From the NCBI GenBank assembly GCA_903865465.1, contig CAIPJU010000943.1, forward strand, positions 1 to 5,811: DNA of 5,811 bases. The letters are read 5' to 3'. The stretch is from an uncultured Bacteroidota bacterium. Lineage in GTDB: Bacteria > Bacteroidota > Bacteroidia > Bacteroidales > VadinHA17. Position numbers and translations under genes: made by a program. Each line of letters starts with the position of its first letter. The first letter of the stretch is position 1. The notes beneath the pieces were generated by a model. The model had not been told where the DNA came from, did no database searches, and worked only from the letters and a program-made list of their open reading frames with translations. Positions 1-5,811 of this stretch are shown in pieces.

Positions 1-1343
1 ACTTCTGGATACCATATAACATGGTCGACTCTGTTGGAAAAACCTCTAACCGCACTGGTTTTGATGCTCTGAAATGGCCAATTCCCCCAATTAACCTCTA
101 CGAGAAGAAATTACGAATGCTTGCAGCTGCTTTGAGTCCAATTTATATCCGGGTGAGCGGAACCTGGGCCAATGCCGTTTATTTTCAGGATAATGATGAG
201 ACTAAATTAGTAACTGCTCCCGATGGTTATAAAAATGTTCTTACCCGTCAACAGTGGAAAGGAGTTTTGGATTTTTGTAAAGCTACTGATGGTAAATTAG
301 TTACTTCATTTTCGATTTGCGACGGCATGAGGGATAAAGAGGGTAATTGGTCACCCAATCAGTTGCAATCATTGTTAAATTATACCAAATCAGTTGGTGG
401 GAAAATTGCAGCTGCCGAAATGTTTAATGAACCCTCTCATGCAAGTCATGGAGATGCTCCGAAAGGTTATAATGGAGCAAATTTTGCAAAGGATTTCGTT
501 GCATTTAAGAAATATGTAAGGACTGCTTCTCCTGAAATGAAGATTTTGGGACCAGGCTCTACCGGCGAAGGAGGAATATTGCCATCTGGATTATCGATTA
601 CAAGCGAGTCAATGTTATCAGCCGAACCCAGACCAGGCTTCGATATCTTTTCATACCATTATTATGGGACTGTTTCTAAAAGATGCGCAGGTACTCAAAA
701 ACCCGAGAATGCCTTGTCGAATAGCTGGTTAAGCAAAACAGAAATCGGGTTAAGCTTTTATCAGAGCTTAAGGGATAAATATAATCCCGGAATCCCGATC
801 TGGTTAACCGAAACTGCTGAAACAGCATGTGGAGGAAATCCCTGGGCTGCCACCTATCTGGATACTTTTCGCTATCTGGAGCAATTGGGAAGACTTGCAA
901 AAAAAGGAGTGCAAGTTGTTATGCACAATACTTTAGCCCGCAGTGAATATGCCTTGCTCGAAAGCGATACACATGATCCTTGTCCCAATTATTGGGCGGC
1001 CTTGCTCTGGAACCGGCTGATGGGTACCAAAGTTTTTGACGCAGGCTTATTAACTGACGGAGTTGATATTTTTGCACATAGCCTTAAAAATAGTTCAAAC
1101 GGTATTGCTGTATTAATAGTGAATCCCAAAGATTCTGATTATTTGATTGAAATCCCGGCAAAAGCGGAAAAATATTTGCTTACTGCAGAAGAGCTTCAAA
1201 CAAACACGATAAAATTAAACGGTGAAGTACTTAAATTGAAGCTTAATGAAACATTGCCTGATATTAAAGGAGAAAAGATAAAAGCTGGAGAAGTTCAACT
1301 TCCTCCTCACAGCATTTTGTTTCTTTCGATAGAAAAATTTTAA
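1..1343 (+). CDS. GH79-like glycoside hydrolase (heparanase / beta-glucuronidase relative), 5' partial
   Basis: The reading frame is open from base 3 to the TAA at 1341-1343. The first ATG (21) is probably internal: the codons before it read FWIPYN with no stop, and family members have a similar conserved segment upstream, so the signal peptide and first part of the barrel lie outside the window. Counting from that ATG (440 residues), LSPIYIRVSG at 38-47 matches the heparanase LSPAYLRFGG region. FNEPS at 135-139 supplies the likely acid/base E137, and WLTET at 261-265 the likely nucleophile E264. These are followed by a CGG turn, GVQVVMHNTL and a PNYWAALLWNRLMGTKV segment, all in heparanase order. 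The last ~100 residues form a beta-rich C-terminal domain. Known GH79 members are retaining beta-glucuronidases acting on proteoglycans, arabinogalactan or glucuronides; the exact substrate here is inferred only. It lies 10 bases before the GH35-like gene, so the two are probably cotranscribed. Family call fairly sure, substrate unsure. Confidence 0.82.
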   Translation, partial: FWIPYNMVDSVGKTSNRTGFDALKWPIPPINLYEKKLRMLAAALSPIYIRVSGTWANAVYFQDNDETKLVTAPDGYKNVLTRQQWKGVLDFCKATDGKLVTSFSICDGMRDKEGNWSPNQLQSLLNYTKSVGGKIAAAEMFNEPSHASHGDAPKGYNGANFAKDFVAFKKYVRTASPEMKILGPGSTGEGGILPSGLSITSESMLSAEPRPGFDIFSYHYYGTVSKRCAGTQKPENALSNSWLSKTEIGLSFYQSLRDKYNPGIPIWLTETAETACGGNPWAATYLDTFRYLEQLGRLAKKGVQVVMHNTLARSEYALLESDTHDPCPNYWAALLWNRLMGTKVFDAGLLTDGVDIFAHSLKNSSNGIAVLIVNPKDSDYLIEIPAKAEKYLLTAEELQTNTIKLNGEVLKLKLNETLPDIKGEKIKAGEVQLPPHSILFLSIEKF

Positions 1344-1353
1344 AAAATGAATT

Positions 1354-3054
1354 ATGAAAAGTATATTACTATTTCTTACAGCTTTACTTTGCAATTATGC
1401 AATTGCTCAAATCTCTTCGATCCCGCATCTTGAAAAAAAAGGTGATTTGATGCAACTAATTGTAAATGATCAATCATTTTTGATGCTGTCCGGTGAGCTT
1501 CACAACTCAAGCGCAGGAAGTGCCCATTATATGCGTACTGTATGGCCCCGCATGGCAAATCAGAACCTAAATACGGTTATAGCACCGGTTTCATGGGAAT
1601 TGATAGAACCCAGGGAAGGTGTTTTTGATTTTACACTGGTCGACAGCATGGTTACCGGCGCCAGAAAAGAAAACCTTAAGCTTGTCATTTTATGGTTTGG
1701 CAGTTGGAAAAACGGGAAGTCAACTTATGTTCCGGATTGGGTTAAAAACGACGCCAAACGGTTCCCTCTTATTAAGAATAAAAACGGCAATACGATGGAG
1801 GTCCTGTCGACATTAAGTACGAATGCGCTTGATGCGGATGCAATCGCTTTTAGTGAATTAATGAAATACTTAAAAAAGACCGATAGCGAGAAGCAAACTG
1901 TAATTATGGTGCAGGTCGAAAACGAAATTGGTGTCTTGGGCTCTATCCGGGATTTTAGTGAACCTGCAAATAGTGCCTTTAACGGGCAGGTTCCGCCGGA
2001 ATTGATCAGATATCTTGAAAAAAACAAATCCGTATTACATCCGGCCCTTGCTAAAGTCTGGGCTGAAAATGGATATAAGCTAAAGGGGACATGGGAGGAA
2101 GTTTTTGGAAAAGGCGTTGAATATGAGGGCGATGAATGGAAAATAAATTTCCCATATTATACTGAGGAAATATTCATAGCCTGGAACTACGCCAGATATG
2201 TTGGTGAAATTGCAAAGAAAGGGAAAGTTCAATATCCTCTTCCAATGTATGCCAATGCCTGGCTTAAACAACCACAGGGCAAAAATCCCGGACAGTTTCC
2301 TTCAGGGGGGCCGTTACCCCAGGTAATTGATATTTGGCGGGCTGCCGCTCCAGCCATTGACTTTATTGCACCGGATATCTATATCGTTGAAGAATTTGAC
2401 TGGGTCTGTAAAGAATTTTCCAGATCCGGAAATCCATTATTCATACCGGAAACTAAAGTAGGCCCGGATGGTTCCGCAAGAGCCTTTTACGCAATAGGGA
2501 AATATGATGCCCTGGGATATGCACCTTTCGGAATTGACGGCGGAGGTATATTCAATTCAGCGGACTCTAAGGACGAGTCACTAAAGAAGGTTTATGGATG
2601 TTTAAAGAACATCGCTCCATTTATCCAGGAAAATAGGGGCACTGAGAATATGTCAGCCCTGTTCGTCAGTGAAGGGGGACAAAGTGATAAAGTGGAAATG
2701 GGAAATTATACTGTTTCAATGAGAAGATTCTCTTCAGCCAACTTATTCAAATCAACAGGGGGTAAATTCGGAGTTGAAGGAGAAGAGGATAAAAGCGCTG
2801 CGGGTTTAATTGTTATCAAATTACATGACAACGAGTTTTTGGTGGCTGGTGGAATTGGAGGCGCTATTGTCAATATATCTAAAGGCAAATCAAACAAATT
2901 TGAAAATGTTGGATATGCGTCAGTAGATGAAATAAGTTATGAGAATGGCAAAATGCTTAGCCACAGGTTGAATGGCGACGAAACAGCAATGGGTGGTGCG
3001 GTTATCAAACCGGGGGAGGTCAAAATATTTAAAATTAAAATGTACGGGTATTGA
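1354..3054 (+). CDS. Secreted GH35-type beta-galactosidase, DUF5597-like C-terminus
   Basis: This complete 566-residue protein probably removes terminal beta-galactose from an oligo- or polysaccharide outside the cytoplasm. Residues 1-18 form a signal peptide (MKSILLFLTALLC...AIA, cleavage before Q19). The (beta/alpha)8 core starts with LMLSGELHNSS (43-53) and WPRMANQNLNTV (64-75), and SWELIEPREGVFDF (80-93) is typical of clan GH-A GH35/GH42 enzymes. The predicted acid/base is E191 in QVENEIG (187-193), and the predicted nucleophile is E366 in FIPET (363-367). AFYAIGKYDALGYAPFGID (377-395) and the beta-rich tail to 566 resemble bacterial GH35 proteins carrying a DUF5597 domain, a group that includes xyloglucan-active beta-galactosidases. 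Substrate is inferred from family only. The start is fixed by the signal peptide; the leader is A-rich with no Shine-Dalgarno. It sits 10 bases after the GH79-like gene, and its stop lies 50 bases before the hydrolase start. Confidence 0.85.
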   Translation: MKSILLFLTALLCNYAIAQISSIPHLEKKGDLMQLIVNDQSFLMLSGELHNSSAGSAHYMRTVWPRMANQNLNTVIAPVSWELIEPREGVFDFTLVDSMVTGARKENLKLVILWFGSWKNGKSTYVPDWVKNDAKRFPLIKNKNGNTMEVLSTLSTNALDADAIAFSELMKYLKKTDSEKQTVIMVQVENEIGVLGSIRDFSEPANSAFNGQVPPELIRYLEKNKSVLHPALAKVWAENGYKLKGTWEEVFGKGVEYEGDEWKINFPYYTEEIFIAWNYARYVGEIAKKGKVQYPLPMYANAWLKQPQGKNPGQFPSGGPLPQVIDIWRAAAPAIDFIAPDIYIVEEFDWVCKEFSRSGNPLFIPETKVGPDGSARAFYAIGKYDALGYAPFGIDGGGIFNSADSKDESLKKVYGCLKNIAPFIQENRGTENMSALFVSEGGQSDKVEMGNYTVSMRRFSSANLFKSTGGKFGVEGEEDKSAAGLIVIKLHDNEFLVAGGIGGAIVNISKGKSNKFENVGYASVDEISYENGKMLSHRLNGDETAMGGAVIKPGEVKIFKIKMYGY

Positions 3055-3104
3055 CACCTGCCCTTAAAAATGAAAATTTAAAAAATCACAAAAATCATAG
3101 TTCT

Positions 3105-5237
3105 ATGAAATCGATCCAACTTTGTAATATTTTGTTTTATTTCTTTATCGCGTGCACTTCTATTGCTAATGGACAAAATAATAAGCTCCTCTCAGAAAAG
3201 GATTTTGCTAAGGATTTTACAACAAATGATACATTGTTTAAAGCACCTTATATTGACATTGACGAGTGGCGCGAGGTACCGGTTCATCATCGGTATGTGC
3301 ACGGCGGATTCAATGGAACAGAAACTCGTTTTTCATTCTATTTCCCTCCAAAGGAACAGTACCAAGATAGATTCTACCAATATATTACACCGGTCCCTGA
3401 TAACGAAAATTTATCACAGGGTGCTACCGGAGAGGAAGACAAGATTGGCTTTTCCATAGCCAGCGGAGCATATTTTATTGAAACCAATGGTGGTGGAAAA
3501 ATTGATTTTGCAAAACCACGAATCAATAATGATCCCACTATTGGAGCTTACCGAGCAAATGCTGCTTCAGCACAATTTTCACGAGTTGTAGCAATGGAAA
3601 TCTATGGTACTAAACATCCATACGGTTATGCCTTTGGAGGAAGTGGGGGTGCTTACCGGACCATTGGAGGAATGGAAAGTACGGAAGGTGTCTGGGATGG
3701 AGTAGTTCCTTATGTTGTCGGATCTCCAATGGCAATTCCAAACGTATTTACAGTCCGGATGTACGCCATGCAGCTATTAAAGGATAAGTTTCCACAAATT
3801 ATTGATGCAGTGGAGCCTGGAGGAAGTGGCGACATATATGCCGGACTAAATGAAGAAGAAAAATCGGCACTACAGGAAGTAACCAGGATGGGCTTTCCGC
3901 CAAAATCCTGGTATGGATACAAAGACATGGGGATTCATGGTTTTTTGGTTCTTTATCAAGGTGTGGTTTCGGCTGACAGAAAATATTTCACAGATGATTT
4001 TTGGAATATTCCCGGCTATCTTGGTGCCAACGCACCTGCATCCCTATTAAAAGCCCGAATTCAGAAGATAAGTAAGATCAAGATGGGTATACCTGCTGAC
4101 CAGGCCATCAAGATGGGATTAACAGAACCAATATCCGCCCAGGAACGTGGTTCCGCTGACCTTGCATGGAAGAGCACCGGCGGGGAACCCGGAGCAATGC
4201 CGGTCGCTTTTCAATTGGAAGACATGCTTCCCGATGTATACTTTCTGGGTGGTGATTTACTGATAAAGAGTGGAGGCGCTGCCGGTAAAACTTTGCAGCT
4301 CACTAAAATTGAAGGAGATAAAGTCGTTCTTGGTCCTGCCGAACCGAGTGTGCTTGTCAAAATTAAAACAGGAGACGAAGTTCAGGTAGACAATTCCAAT
4401 TTTCTTGCCGTACAAACTTATCACCGACATCAGGATCCGGGGCCTCAATATAAAGTTTGGGACCAGTTTCGTGACACTAAAGGCAAACCCATTTATCCGC
4501 AACGGCCTATGTTGATTGGACCACTTTTTACCCGGGCAGCAGCAGGTGTATTGCCAAAAGGGAAGTTTAAAGGAAAGATGATTGTACTTTCATCATTATG
4601 GGACCGTGAAGCCTTTCCATGGCAGGCGGATTGGTATAGTGACCGAGTTAAGGAAAATCTTGGAGATAATACGGATAATAATTTTAGACTTTGGTATACA
4701 GATCATGCTTTGCATGGAGACCTTTCCAGGCAGGAGGACCCTACGCGTACTATTAGCTATCTGGGAGTTCTTCAACAGGCATTGCGTGACCTGACTGACT
4801 GGGTTGAAAAAGGTATTGTACCCCCAACAACGACCAACTACAAGATTGAAGATGGACAGGTTGTATTACCGACTAATGCCGATGAACGAAAAGGTATTCA
4901 ACCGGTTGTAACTTTGAAGGCCAATGGTGGAGCGCGCGTCGATATTAAGGTTGGTGTAGCTGTCACTTTCACCGCAGTTGTTGAAGTCCCCACACACACA
5001 GGCAAAGTTGTGTCAGCCGATTGGGACTTCGAAGGTGAAGGAACTTTTCCTGTAGTTGGAAAATACAAACCTGCTGACAAAACGGGCTCACGGGTAACAC
5101 TGAAGACTAGCTACACTTATTCCAAACCAGGAACCTATTTTGTCACTCTCCGGGCTGTGTCTCAACGACAGGGCGATGCGAACACCCCTTTTGCCCGTAT
5201 TCAAAACCTCGATCGTGTCAGGGTGGTCGTCAAGTGA
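3105..5237 (+). CDS. Secreted alpha/beta hydrolase (putative esterase) with C-terminal PKD domain
   Basis: This 710-residue exported protein has a serine-hydrolase layout; I do not recognise a named, characterised family. Residues 1-23 are a signal peptide (MKSIQLCNIL...IANG, cleavage near Q24). A conserved-looking N-terminal block runs through VHHRYVHGGFNGTETRFSF (60-78) and TPVPDNENLSQGA (95-107). The nucleophile elbow is GGSGG (178-182), giving S180. Residues ~380-435 look like a small inserted beta-rich domain (DLLIKSGG..., LVKIKTGDEVQV). The acid is probably D500 in SSLWDREAF, and the base H534 or H537 in YTDHALHGD. Residues ~598-710 are a PKD/Ig-like module with WDFEGEG (640-646) and YTYSKPGTYFVTLRA (670-684). 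In-frame TTG at 3051 would add 18 polar residues in front of the signal peptide, so ATG 3105 is preferred. TGA is followed at once by in-frame TAG. Linkage to GH79 and GH35 genes suggests cleavage of an ester decoration on their glycan; that is inference. Tannase- or feruloyl-esterase-like activity is an alternative. Confidence 0.8.
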   Translation: MKSIQLCNILFYFFIACTSIANGQNNKLLSEKDFAKDFTTNDTLFKAPYIDIDEWREVPVHHRYVHGGFNGTETRFSFYFPPKEQYQDRFYQYITPVPDNENLSQGATGEEDKIGFSIASGAYFIETNGGGKIDFAKPRINNDPTIGAYRANAASAQFSRVVAMEIYGTKHPYGYAFGGSGGAYRTIGGMESTEGVWDGVVPYVVGSPMAIPNVFTVRMYAMQLLKDKFPQIIDAVEPGGSGDIYAGLNEEEKSALQEVTRMGFPPKSWYGYKDMGIHGFLVLYQGVVSADRKYFTDDFWNIPGYLGANAPASLLKARIQKISKIKMGIPADQAIKMGLTEPISAQERGSADLAWKSTGGEPGAMPVAFQLEDMLPDVYFLGGDLLIKSGGAAGKTLQLTKIEGDKVVLGPAEPSVLVKIKTGDEVQVDNSNFLAVQTYHRHQDPGPQYKVWDQFRDTKGKPIYPQRPMLIGPLFTRAAAGVLPKGKFKGKMIVLSSLWDREAFPWQADWYSDRVKENLGDNTDNNFRLWYTDHALHGDLSRQEDPTRTISYLGVLQQALRDLTDWVEKGIVPPTTTNYKIEDGQVVLPTNADERKGIQPVVTLKANGGARVDIKVGVAVTFTAVVEVPTHTGKVVSADWDFEGEGTFPVVGKYKPADKTGSRVTLKTSYTYSKPGTYFVTLRAVSQRQGDANTPFARIQNLDRVRVVVK

Positions 5238-5241
5238 TAGT

Positions 5242-5257
5242 TTAAAAGTACTTTTAA
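5242..5257. repeat. 16-bp perfect palindrome after the hydrolase stop
   Basis: TTAAAAGTACTTTTAA is its own reverse complement and begins two bases after the tandem TGA-TAG stops. It is followed by two more short overlapping palindromes, AACCGGTT (5256-5263) and GTTGCAAC (5261-5268). It might be a protein-binding site or an RNA 3'-end structure, but the stem is AT-rich with no loop, so a functional role is uncertain. Confidence 0.4.
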
Positions 5258-5298
5258 CCGGTTGCAACTTTTGTCCGCTCCGGGTACTGAAAACAGAG

Positions 5299-5359
5299 CG
5301 AGTGTGGGTGCGAGAGCTAATACACTCGAAATGTTTTCCTCACTCCCGCTCTCACACTC
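5299..5359 (+). terminator. Imperfect long hairpin, possible terminator of the enzyme operon
   Basis: The arm 5300-5316 (GAGTGTGGGTGCGAGAG) pairs with 5343-5359 (CTCCCGCTCTCACACTC) at 14 of 17 positions plus one G-U pair, around a 26-base loop. It is the most GC-rich structure after the hydrolase stop, 62 bases downstream of it, and is followed by TTTCTATATTT, a weak U-rich tail. CGAGTGT (5299-5305) can alternatively pair perfectly with ACACTCG (5322-5328), giving a smaller, mutually exclusive hairpin. No clean T-run follows, so intrinsic termination is plausible but not proven. Confidence 0.4.
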
Positions 5360-5373
5360 ACACTTTCTATATT

Positions 5374-5390
5374 TGTCTTGTCCTGAAATA
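5374..5390 (+). repeat. Left terminal inverted repeat of the mini-element
   Basis: TGTCTTGTCCTGAAATA is 17 bp long and the exact reverse complement of 5434-5450. It begins 14 bases after the right arm of the preceding hairpin. Confidence 0.85.
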
Positions 5391-5433
5391 ACTTTACTGA
5401 CATTGTCCATTTTTACACTTTTTTGTGTTAACC

Positions 5434-5450
5434 TATTTCAGGACAAGACA
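5434..5450 (-). repeat. Right terminal inverted repeat of the mini-element
   Basis: TATTTCAGGACAAGACA is the exact inverted copy of 5374-5390. The symmetry stops at both outer edges (t on the left against t on the right, which do not pair), so the repeat ends sharply at TG/CA as transposon ends do. Confidence 0.85.
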
Positions 5451-5573
5451 TACCCTAATGACGCAATTTATGTTATTGAGAAAATACCAGCCCAATATGG
5501 TCAGGGAATGTGACTTTTGCATTTAAGTATATATTGGTTATTGGAATGTGGGTTAAAATAGAGGATATTGATT

Positions 5574-5581
5574 TAATTTTG
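5574..5581 (+). promoter_or_regulatory. Putative Bacteroidota -7 promoter box for the decarboxylase-like gene
   Basis: TAATTTTG fits the Bacteroidota -7 consensus TAnnTTTG exactly and lies 24 bases before the ATG at 5606, leaving room for a short leader. The usual upstream TTG/TTTG element is not well placed: the nearest candidate at about the right distance is TTA at 5553-5555, while a true TTG at 5541-5543 is too far. In such AT-rich DNA a chance match is quite possible. Confidence 0.35.
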
Positions 5582-5605
5582 CTTCTCAAAGCAATCAAAC
5601 CAAAA

Positions 5606-5811
5606 ATGAAGATAACAATAACTAAAAAAAGGTGGAGTATCATTTTGTTGTTGCTTGCGATAATTATCATAATTGCTTGCTTTCCGCCAACGCCGCAAAA
5701 TTCCATTCAATATTATGAAAGGGAAAGTGGTCAATTAAAAACGGAAAAGGTAGCAGGAGAAAAGTGGTTGGTATGGTTGTATAACAATCCGATAGGAGAA
5801 GCAACCTTATG
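5606..5811 (+). CDS. psd: Phosphatidylserine decarboxylase-like protein, N-terminal fragment (3' partial)
   Basis: The window ends 68 complete codons into this gene. After the start, residues 34-68 (IQYYERESGQLKTEKVAGEK, then WLVWLYNNPIGEATL) match the N-terminal pattern of the clostridial-type phosphatidylserine decarboxylases: Y-Y/N-R-x-t, EKVAGEK, W-x-Y-x-x-P-I-G. Such enzymes convert phosphatidylserine to phosphatidylethanolamine at the membrane and self-cleave near the C-terminus to form a pyruvoyl group; that site lies beyond the window. Oddly, residues 1-25 form a basic start (MKITITKKRW), a run of Leu/Ile, and I-I-A-C at 22-25. This could be a membrane anchor or a lipoprotein signal, and it is followed by a Pro-rich spacer (PPTP). 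Typical members of this type begin close to the YYxR motif, so this is an N-terminal addition. The gene is 368 bases from the hydrolase, across hairpins and a putative promoter, so it is probably a separate unit. The leader is A-rich (accaaaaATG). Confidence 0.75.
   Translation, partial: MKITITKKRWSIILLLLAIIIIIACFPPTPQNSIQYYERESGQLKTEKVAGEKWLVWLYNNPIGEATL

Larger units (their letters stand above)
5374..5450. mobile_element. 77-bp mini-element with perfect 17-bp terminal inverted repeats (MITE-like or IS remnant)
   Basis: The left end TGTCTTGTCCTGAAATA (5374-5390) is exactly repeated in inverted orientation at 5434-5450, enclosing 43 AT-rich bases. The element starts TG and ends CA, as do IS3- and IS481-type insertion sequences. 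Beyond the perfect 17 bp the two ends still share a TTnAC pattern, as expected of longer imperfect transposon ends. There is no transposase and no obvious target-site duplication (left flank ...tatt, right flank tacc). The interior contains ACAC-T6-GTGT (5415-5428). A simple RNA hairpin or terminator is the alternative. The inverted repeat itself is certain; its origin is inferred. Confidence 0.6.
5238..5605. other. Intergenic region rich in dyad symmetry
   Basis: This 368-base gap separates the glycan-enzyme genes from the decarboxylase-like gene. I find no convincing gene in it: the short open frames have no recognisable domain, no codon-like pattern and mostly start at TTG or GTG. It contains a 16-bp palindrome, an imperfect long hairpin, a 77-bp terminal-inverted-repeat element and a promoter-like box, each listed separately. 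The stretch 5451-5570 shows nothing I can name. Confidence 0.6.

Noticed and set aside
1347..1356. ATG at 1347 as an alternative start for the GH35-like gene
   Set aside because: It is in a different frame from the enzyme; only ATG 1354 leads into the signal peptide.
1725..2027. 100-codon minus-strand open frame inside the GH35-like gene
   Set aside because: It is antisense to the catalytic domain containing the conserved NE acid/base motif; a shadow frame.
3620..3660. GGSGGA motif as a CE15 glucuronoyl esterase signature
   Set aside because: CE15 enzymes carry a GCSRxGKGA-type motif; this one reads FGGSGGAYR, and the length and PKD tail differ.
5140..5391. Open frame overlapping the end of the hydrolase and the hairpin region
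   Set aside because: It lies out of frame with the well-supported PKD domain and continues through repeat structures; no protein-like features.
5374..5450. Reading the 17-bp inverted repeat simply as an intrinsic terminator
   Set aside because: The loop is 43 bases, the stem is not GC-rich near the loop, no T-run follows the right arm, and the ends have TG/CA transposon-like boundaries. Not fully excluded.
5262..5513. 83-codon open frame on the plus strand in the intergenic region
   Set aside because: It starts at TTG, passes through the hairpin and both inverted repeats, and shows no domain or plausible leader; most likely chance.
5473..5706. 77-codon open frame on the minus strand with hydrophobic residues
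   Set aside because: It runs antisense across the start of the decarboxylase-like gene, whose sequence clearly matches a family. The hydrophobicity mirrors the AT-rich signal segment on the other strand.
1..5811. CRISPR array, tRNA or rRNA genes
   Set aside because: No regularly spaced direct repeats, and I saw no cloverleaf or rRNA-like sequence on either strand.

Overview
The window looks like a piece of a Bacteroidota chromosome. The evidence is its AT-rich composition, A/T-rich leaders with no Shine-Dalgarno sequence before the starts, a TAnnTTTG-type promoter element, secreted glycan-active enzymes in tandem, and protein sequences of a Bacteroidota flavour. The species cannot be named from the sequence.

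Positions 1-5237 hold three co-directional (+) genes that read as one transcription unit cut at its 5' end. The first is a glycoside hydrolase related to GH79 (heparanase / beta-glucuronidase clan), lacking its N-terminus. Ten bases later comes a complete secreted GH35-type beta-galactosidase-like enzyme, probably with a DUF5597-like C-terminal domain. About 50 bases later comes a large secreted alpha/beta hydrolase with a C-terminal PKD domain, whose substrate I cannot name. GH79 enzymes remove uronic acids, GH35 enzymes remove beta-galactose, and the third protein has a serine-hydrolase triad suited to ester cleavage. The simplest reading is breakdown of a decorated acidic plant or algal glycan, for example a glucuronic-acid-capped, esterified galactan. 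No SusC/SusD pair or regulator is visible here.

Positions 5238-5605 are non-coding and rich in dyad symmetry. In order they hold a 16-bp palindrome just after the stop codons, a long imperfect hairpin that may be the operon terminator, and a 77-bp element with perfect 17-bp terminal inverted repeats that begins TG and ends CA (a likely mini-insertion element). A Bacteroidota-type -7 promoter box follows.

From 5606 to the window end is the beginning of a phosphatidylserine decarboxylase-like gene. It belongs to membrane lipid synthesis and is probably unrelated to the glycan cluster. Unusually, it carries a hydrophobic N-terminal segment ending in a lipobox-like cysteine.

The items most worth a second look are the uncharacterised PKD-bearing hydrolase and its linkage to the two glycosidases, the mini-element, and the membrane-anchored or lipoprotein-like start of the decarboxylase.
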